A stretch of DNA of 64,000 bases from positions 123,726,001-123,790,000 of the forward strand of contig NC_134137.1 of NCBI RefSeq assembly GCF_033958435.1, in the 5' to 3' direction. Positions 57,066 through 64,000 of this stretch are shown in pieces; position 1 is the stretch's first letter, and each line of letters starts with the position of its first letter. A model generated the notes under the pieces. That model saw nothing but the letters and a program-made list of their open reading frames with translations. It did not search any database and had not been told where the DNA came from. This DNA comes from Carettochelys insculpta (taxonomy: Eukaryota; Chordata; Testudines; Carettochelyidae). Position numbers and translations under genes: made by a program.

Positions 57066-60000
57066 CTGTAATGGCAGCTAAATTATGCTCCAACTGCATG
57101 GAAAGAGGCTCAGGACCATTCACTCCCAAACACAGTCCTTTGCCACTTTGTGTTGCTCCAAGAATGAATTCTGAGTGCAGGACCTGTGATCAGGACCTTG
57201 TAGTAGGTGCTTAGCCTAATTTACATTTTTCAGATGGTGCATTTTTTAAATATTTAAGGGCTTCCAGTCCAAAATGTGGTGGTGTTGCTGTTAAAGTCAA
57301 ATACAATCTGTTCCTCCTCCCTGCTGTATGTTTATTTTTATATGATTGTCAGAGAAACGTGGGACAAACCCAAGAGGTAAGTTTTAGACAGGCAGAACTA
57401 ATCTCATGCCTTTTGCAAAGGATCTGGTCCACTGCTGTGAATGGTATTGCACCAACCTCCCCTGGTATGAATTTGGCCTAGTCTGATCCTGATTTCAGTG
57501 AAACCAACAATAAACCTCTGCTTAACTTTGATAGGAACAGGATTAGAGTCCACCATTTGATTTAAAGACAATGGCTTGTTGCTGGGCGGTACAATTGTGA
57601 CATCTGTGTGTCTTCTCACAGTCATCAAAATGAGATGCTGCAATAGTCTTGAATGCTATAAAATCTTGCTGATTTTACATTTAAATTTATTGCACAGCTA
57701 TGATGCTGCAGCTGAGAAATTTGGCCCCCAGATGATCATCATAAGAAATTACTTTTTTGATGTTTACATAATATGTAATCACTGGAGAACTATATTTTGA
57801 TATATGTTACCATCTAAAATAAGTAGTAGGCTTCAAATTCCCAAAGAGCCCTCTCTTTCCACTACTTTAGGAGAGCAGAGATAACCCACTCTAATACCAC
57901 ATGTGGAAAATGACTTGCAAAATTCTCATTTATTGTGATAAAAATATTTTACATTACTTGTATGTTACTCAAATAGCAAAAAACTATATATTTCCCTGGC
58001 TGTCTTTGAGAACCCATGGGTTTCCACTCTGTGATCACACATACTGTCCTGTTAGCACAAACGTAATTTGTGCTAATCAGACTGAGGTGGGCAGAGCGCG
58101 AAATTAACTTCACTTTCATTTTGAGTTGTATAGTAAACTAACTTTGTAGAACCATGGTAGAAATCTGACTTGAGGATGATGGATGAGATGAAAAACCAAA
58201 GAGTAAACAGAAAACTGTGCCATTCCAGCTGTGCTAAAAAGGACATAAAATTCTACTCAGACTTTGCCAGAAATGCCCAAGTGCTCTGATAAATCAAAAG
58301 GCAAACTCTGCTGTCAGTGGCCTGAGTGTCACTGTGTTGGAACCGTAAAGAGTTTGGACCCAACCATTTTTCTTTAGCATTTCCATTTTTTTTAAGTTAG
58401 TTATATATTCATCCCCTTTTCCATTTCTCTGGCACTTGACCCTTCTTCAGTAAATGAAGCTTTTCAGAGATGGGAGACTTCTACACAGTAACCACAGAAA
58501 CTGCCACCACCTGAAGTAACAAAATTTCTTTTGGAACACAGGAAAAATAAAAGTAATACTTCTCAAACAATAGTCTCTAACATCTTATTAACATTTGAAC
58601 ATATTTTTTCCTTGGAGGGATACAGAGATTTGTGTCTCCCTCAGGAGCAAACTGTAATGTGGGCTGGCACTGCAAGGAAGCTTCAGAAAGCTGGTGGCGC
58701 AGAAAGGGCAGCTTCTGGAGAAATGGAGAATAATTACAACCATAGGCCTCAAGAGAGTATTATAAAATAGACAAAGGGTGGAATTCACCCAGTTGCAAAA
58801 AGCCTGAGCACCTTTCAAGCTGAGCAGTAAAAGTAGCCATCAGATTGTCTGGGGTGTAGTTCTCTATACTACTTGCATGCTTCAGAGAGGTCTATATGCT
58901 GACTCTCAGCAAGCCAAGGGCTATTTGGGATCAGGTAGGTTTGCTGGCCATGGAAACTGTACTTACGTGAATTCAGTGGTTTAAAATCCCTGCTAGTGGG
59001 AGACAGCAAGGATAATGCCCTTAGATGCCACTGCATTATTACAGTGCATGCTGACCCTTCTAAAATTTTCTGGGACTGTCCCCTTCTTCGTGAAAAGGTC
59101 TGAGCTACCAATTGGGTGAAGGACAAACCCTACAACTCCACTACTTTGAGACAGTGTCCTTGATATCATCACTTTTGGTCTCCCCATACCTCCTTCAGCT
59201 GGTCCAAAGGAGCTTGGACTCACCCTATTGAGACCCACGCACCCAGCTGATGGTTTCCTCTGATCCAGCATAGCCTTTTTTGGAACAAGCCTTTTCAGTA
59301 GCAGTACAGTGTTCTGGGACATTGGGTTAAAATGGTAAAGAAAAGCAAAAGTGCATATTCTCTCCTAACTGGCCAGCTTCCTCTTGCTTGGTTAGAAGGG
59401 GAATACTTTGCATGACCTCAAAGAGAGACTACAGACACATTCACACTTGTGTCTTTTGTTTCAATCTCACTCATGTTGTTTTACTGTGCACTGCCTTCTT
59501 CTTCCCTTACCCAAATTCAGATGGGTTGGGCTTGAGTGATATGGTACTTAATTTTTTAGGACAGGGACCGTATACAAATTCATTGGGATGTCAGTCATAC
59601 ATAACTCTCCAAAACCATTTTGTGGGTCCTGTCATCATAATATTCCAAAACTTAATTAATAAATGTTATCTAATTGAAAATTTGTGCAACAGTAATCATG
59701 AGGCTTCACACATTAGTAATACATAAATAATGTATCAATGGCACAATAATAAATTTTCCCCTTGTGTATTTGTCAGTTTAAAGATCTGCTCTCATCAAGG
59801 TCTCAATTTCATTTAATTTCAGTGGAGAGGTTTAGTTTTTAAAACCTGTGTTAAACTAAATCCATATGGGAAAGAAACTGGCCTCTTTGATATTAGAGTG
59901 AGAAATGATCTTACCCTTTCAACTAAACTGTTTAACTGTAACTGGTTGTCGCCCATTACTTACAAGGTTATAATGGTCTTCATAAGAGTAGATATTTGTC

Positions 60001-60248
60001 AATAGAAGTCAAACATATAGCATCTGAAATAGATACATAAAATTATAAAAGTGGCCTAGAAATACCATACAGAGTTTAGTCTGTTTGATAGCTACTTCCA
60101 CAGGAAATGTGTGATATACCTACAACATCCTTGTATCGTAAATATTAGTAAATGTTGATTTTTTAATGTAAGGCACTGTGTGTGTTAAATATCCTGATGT
60201 CAATAATAGCAATGAAAATATTAGGCACTGAGTTATACTAGACACAAT
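57066..60248. other. 3.2-kb spacer between inverted arms, no gene seen
   Basis: AT-rich sequence. Open frames up to 112 codons, none recognisable. I found no transposase, reverse transcriptase or repeat that would explain the flanking arms. Confidence 0.5.
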
Positions 60249-61091
60249 TCAACTTTGCTGCAGAAAATATGACTTTGACTTTCACAGCTTGCTTTATAAG
60301 TTGTTTTATTGTTGTTCTTGTGCAACCCTAGGTAAGTCAAATTTCACGTAAACTGGGGGAGCCAGGAAACTGACCAGCGCAGCAGCCCTAGTGAGTTTCC
60401 CCCCTCCTGTGAGTGGCTGGCAGCTGGTGCCTGGCTTCTGACAGCCTGCCACTCACAGGAGCTGGGAAAATGACCAGGGCTGCTGCACTGGTCAGTTTCC
60501 TGGCTCCCCTGAATGGCAGGCAGCCAGGAGCCCGGCACCAGCTCCCCGCTTCTCAGATTCACGTTAATCTGAGATTTGCGCAACTTGAATTCGCATATCT
60601 CAGGGTTCTACTGTAGTTTAATAGCCCAGACAGTGAGTATTCATTTTGATTAAATGGAAAGTTCCAGGAACTGTCAAAACAATTTAAAAAACTGGCTTAT
60701 TAAGAAATATTAGAACTTATTTCTGATAATATTTTTAAAAAACCTTTGGTGCAGTGGATAGCATTTGATGGGTGATCCTTCCAAGGAAACCAGTGGCTGT
60801 ATATCAGAATGAATTCCTGGGAGCTTAACCCAGCGTGGCTGTTGCTTGATTGAGGTGTAACAGAAACAGTATTATTGAAAATAAAAAAAAGGAATTTTAT
60901 TTCATTAGTAGTATGGAAGTCTCATTACACAAGGGGCTAAGCTCCTTTAACGTCTCTCATCCCAGTTTAATCATTAATTGCTCAACCTCATTTTTTTTTC
61001 CTTCACAGGTGGGTTTAAATAGAACCCTTGGCTGCTGAAAGTCAGAGGCCCTTTAATTGAGGAATAGAGTCATTGTATATGCAGCAAATTT
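60249..61091 (-). repeat. arm 2 of the inverted duplication, interrupted
   Basis: Reverse complement of 56518-57065. After removing the insertion at about 60318-60613 its length is 547 bp against 548 bp, so the arms are collinear end to end. Divergence by eye is in the range of 10-20 percent, so the duplication is old. Confidence 0.85.
60318..60613. mobile_element. mariner-like fold-back insertion in arm 2
   Basis: The right end, inverted, reads CAGTAGAACCCTGAGATATG and adjoins TA (60614-60615). The left end TGCAACCCTAGGTAAGTC is a worn partner. Inside, GGGGAGCCAGGAAACTGACC and its inverted partner GGTCAGTTTCCTGGCTCCCC form another inverted pair, so the middle folds back. Arm 1 lacks this block, so the insertion came after the duplication. 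Its exact left edge is uncertain. Confidence 0.65.
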
Positions 61092-61385
61092 GCCAAGCAG
61101 ATGCTGACCTTACATCTCACAACTCTAAATCCACTACACTAATAAAGGGCACTGGGCTGTAAGTTAGAAATAGATATAAAACACTATCTTATCATTGTTC
61201 ATCTTTTCTTAACTGGTATTTGTTTCTTTTGCTCTCTGACATGTTTTGTTTTCATTGATAAAAACAGTTAAGGCTTATTAAAAAAATGAAAACCGCTTGC
61301 AAAATATAGTACATGCAGGTGCACATCAGCTTCAGTCATCTGGATAACTGCTGATTCAAATATTTTTGTAAGTGTAATTAAACAA

Positions 61386-61388
<3 letters not shown>

Positions 61389-61420
<32 letters not shown>
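61389..61420. repeat. (AC)16 microsatellite
   Basis: A pure dinucleotide run, directly upstream of the 711-bp element. The preceding 61092-61388 holds nothing recognisable. Confidence 0.95.
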
Positions 61421-61423
<3 letters not shown>

Positions 61424-61435
61424 CTGGGTATCAAA

Positions 61436-62146
61436 AGCTGTGTCTACACGTGCACGCTACTTCGAAGTAGCGGCACTAACTTCGAAATAGCGCCCGTCGC
61501 GGCTACACGCGTCAGGCGCTATTTCGAAGTTAACTTCGACGTTAGGCGGCGAGACGTCGAAGTCGCTAACCTCATGAGGGGATAGGAATAGCGCCCTACT
61601 TCGACGTTCAACATCGAAGTAGGGACCGTGTAGATGATCCGCATCCCGCAACATCGAAATTGTGGGGTCATCCATGGCAGCCATCAGCTGGGGGGTTGAG
61701 AGACGCTGTCTCTCCAGCCCGTGCAGGGCTCTATGGTCACCGTGTGCAGCAGCCCTTAGCCCAGGGCTTCAGGCTGCTGCTGCTGCAGTGGGGGATTCAT
61801 GCTGCATGCACAGGGTCTGCAACTCGTTGTCGGCTCTGTGTATCTTGTGCTGTTTAGTGCAAGTGTGTCTGGGAGGGGCCCTTTAAGGGAGCGGCTGGCT
61901 GTTGAGTCCGCCCTGTGATCCTGTCTGCAGCTGTGCCTGGCACCCTTATTTCGATGTGTGCTACTGTGGCATGTAGACATTCCCTCGCTGCACCTATTTC
62001 GATGTGGTGCTGCGCAACGTCGATGTTGAACATCGACGTTGCCAGCCCTGGAGGACATGTAGACGTTATTCATCGAAATAGCCTATTTCGATGTCGCCAC
62101 ATCGAAATAGGCTACTTCGATGTAGGCTTCACGTGTAGACGTAGCC
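61436..62146 (-). mobile_element. 711-bp Harbinger-like element, copy 2 (inverted)
   Basis: The left end AGCTGTGTCTACACGTGC and the inverted right end GGCTACGTCTACACGTG are flanked by AAA (61433-61435 and 62147-62149). It is collinear in reverse with 14396-15105. Both copies share the dense TTCGAAG/ATTTCGATG end regions and the central CCCTTAAAGGGCCCC and CAGCAGCAGCAG. A 105-codon frame is open in both copies, but the differences between copies show no synonymous bias, so I do not call it a gene. Confidence 0.85.
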
Positions 62147-62239
62147 AAAGTGTGTTTTCTGCATCTCTGCTGTTTTTGGAAATATAGCTGTTATCCCTTT
62201 AGCCAAAACATGATGGGCTGACTTCAACCTTTGGAGTGC

Positions 62240-62478
62240 ACCAAAGAAGGATTCCAGACTGCAACTAAAGCATCAGTTTGTAATCGTGAGGGACTTAATC
62301 ATTGGAACAACTCACCCTGGGTCACTGACCATATTTAAAGCAAGACTGGATCTTTTTCTAAAAGATCTGATCTAGGAATTATTGTGGGGCAGTCCTACGG
62401 CCTGTGCTATACTGGAGGTCAGACTAGGTGATCACAATCACCATCTGTGGCCTTGGAACATCTGAATAATCTAGTTAC
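62240..62478 (+). mobile_element. CR1-type LINE 3' end, plus strand
   Basis: TTAATCATTGGAACAACTCA, then AAGCAAGACTGGATCTTTTT, then TAAAAGATCTGATCTAGGAA, then GTCAGACTAGGTGATCACAA and TGGCCTTGGAACATCTGAA follow the standard CR1 3'-end order. No ORF2 remains. Confidence 0.82.
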
Positions 62479-63735
62479 GGAGCCTCAAGGGCATGAGAAG
62501 AAGTCAGAGTGGCACAAATGGCCTAGCTACTCTACTCTGCAGAAGAACCAGAAACCATCTAATGCAATTCACAAGCAAGCAAGGCCATATGGAAAATGGA
62601 AAGGGCAAGCTGGCTGGAAATTATTTGAGTCACAGCATCTTCTGGAAAATGCCTGCTGGGAAGGGTCCTATAGACCCCTGCTGCAATGTACAGTTTCCCT
62701 CCCAGGAGTACTGCTACCTGTCCTCCCTCAGGAAAGAAGACAACTAACAACATAACTGACCAAGCGGATGCAGCCTACTGTGGTCTGAAGAAGAAATTGG
62801 CCTAATGATTCTAATTCAAGTGTTGTAAACTTGAAAACTTCCTTTCAGCTTAGGGCTAAGTCATCCTTGTTTTATCTACACTATCCTGAATAAGCAAAAT
62901 GAATTCAGCTTCTGTGCATACTTGAATGGGAATCGGTGCTCCAAGAGTAGGACAGAAAAAGGAGAAGGGTTTTGGAGATTCCAGGATTAAGAGGGGATAG
63001 ACTATCAAAGCTACTCCCTGCGGAATGGAAACTTTGTACGTTATATTTCTGTAGAATCTTGATATAGTCTCTGGATGCAAATTTAAATACCTTGTTTCGT
63101 TTTGCAGGCACGTCTGAATGCTGCTGCTTATATGCAAGACTATTTCTTTAGCAACACAAGATGAAAAAATTGGAAAGTGAACATGAGTTTCTCTTTCTGG
63201 AAAGGAACAGCTTTCTCCAGCAAATTACCCTCTGCCACAGAGGCTGTAGCTGATAGATTTGATGTAGTTAACGATATAAAACCAAACCTTGTAGTTTTTC
63301 CTCCATACCCTCTCTAAAGTCCACTTTTCAGTCTGTCCATACTACTTAAAATGCTTGTGAGACCCTCCCTTCCCTTATGTAACTTCTTCCTCTGTAGGGT
63401 TTCCCGACACTCACCTTATTCTCCTCAGAGCCCTTCAAAATTCTGCTTCTGTATACTATTTTGAACAGACTAGTTTCTACCCTGTCACTCTGACCACCCC
63501 TACTTTGAATCCCTCTGGGGACATTCTTTGCTCCAAAGCAAATATAAACTCCTGTTCCACACCTTTAAGGCTCTTTATAGCTTAACCTATCTTCCTGATT
63601 TCAGTGCGAACTGCCAGTGATGCTACCCTCTGCTATTTACATGTCTGATTCTTCCCCAAGGAACTTAATGTTCTTTTTATACATGGAAACCATCTCTGAA
63701 CCAATTAGTTCTACCAGGACCCTGTCCTTCTAACC
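62479..63735. other. non-coding stretch
   Basis: No gene recognised. The overlapping frames of about 100 codons at 62447-62755 and 62856-63137 show no family features. Confidence 0.5.
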
Positions 63736-64000
63736 CAGGGGTCTCAAACTCACTGTCTGCAGGCCCTCTATGGCTGGAGCATTTTCACAATGAAGCCTGG
63801 GAGTCCAAGTGGCCTGGGGTGTATGTACCTATGGCCATTCCCCAAGCCCTGCCCCTTCCTGCCCTCTCACCCCCCTATAGCACCCCTTCCATTGATGGAC
63901 ACGGCCTTGGGGATTACCTGGCGGGGCGGGGGGAACAGCATGGGGCAGCAGCAGGGTTCTGGGCCCCCCTCACTCACTGTGGTGATGGGGAAGCAGAGTG
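63736..64000 (+). mobile_element. hAT left end running off the window
   Basis: CAGGGGTCTCAAACTCACTG is the standard start of a widespread vertebrate hAT non-autonomous family, followed by GGCCCTCTATGGC-like words. The right end would lie beyond position 64000. The last 150 bases are G- and C-rich. Confidence 0.6.

Overview
This is intergenic or intronic DNA from a vertebrate, most likely a cryptodiran turtle (a crocodilian is the main alternative). The evidence is the repeat content: CR1 LINE 3' ends, many copies of a Penelope-type 3' module, Harbinger-like miniature inverted-repeat transposable elements (MITEs) whose ends carry GTCTACAC, hAT ends such as CAGTGTTTCTCAACC, and a MIR-type SINE core. 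The species is inferred from memory of these families, not from a search. I recognise no host protein-coding exon, tRNA, rRNA, CRISPR array or bacterial-type operon. Most open frames are chance frames, and several are antisense or repeat artefacts.

Layout. Positions 1-10 kb hold several MITEs, a Penelope 3' module and a hAT element split by the tail of a non-LTR retrotransposon (8366-9373). Positions 10-19 kb hold a TA-flanked Tigger/mariner-like element, a 1.7-kb Harbinger-like element with perfect 16-bp ends and TCA duplications (11344-13042), a 710-bp non-autonomous element (14396-15105) and a 296-bp MITE. Positions 19.4-22.3 kb carry the two most protein-like relics: a broken Harbinger/HARBI1-type transposase (minus strand, 19485-20400) and a Penelope-like element with a recognisable GIY-YIG endonuclease region (minus strand, 21517-22180).

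Positions 22.3-25.3 kb are GC-rich repeats. Positions 26-32.7 kb contain two head-to-head Penelope 3' modules, a MITE nested in a MITE, and a fold-back MITE. The clearest head-to-head insertion (31667-31857) lies between two 14-bp direct repeats with one mismatch. Positions 34-46 kb contain LINE tails, a MIR relic, a minisatellite and a second non-LTR reverse transcriptase relic. Positions 50-62 kb contain LTR-like and CR1 nests, a 548-bp inverted duplication (56518-57065 against 60249-61091, one arm interrupted by a mariner-like insertion) and a second, inverted copy of the 710-bp element (61436-62146).

How the parts relate. Many MITEs here share GGCTNNGTCTACAC-like ends. Seven intact ones carry a 3-bp duplication that is identical on both sides, or differs at one base in one case. 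PIF/Harbinger transposases make 3-bp duplications, and a decayed Harbinger transposase lies in the same window, so trans-mobilisation by that superfamily is a reasonable inference. The Penelope relics also fit together: a coding relic, its 3' module, and several inverted twins of that module.
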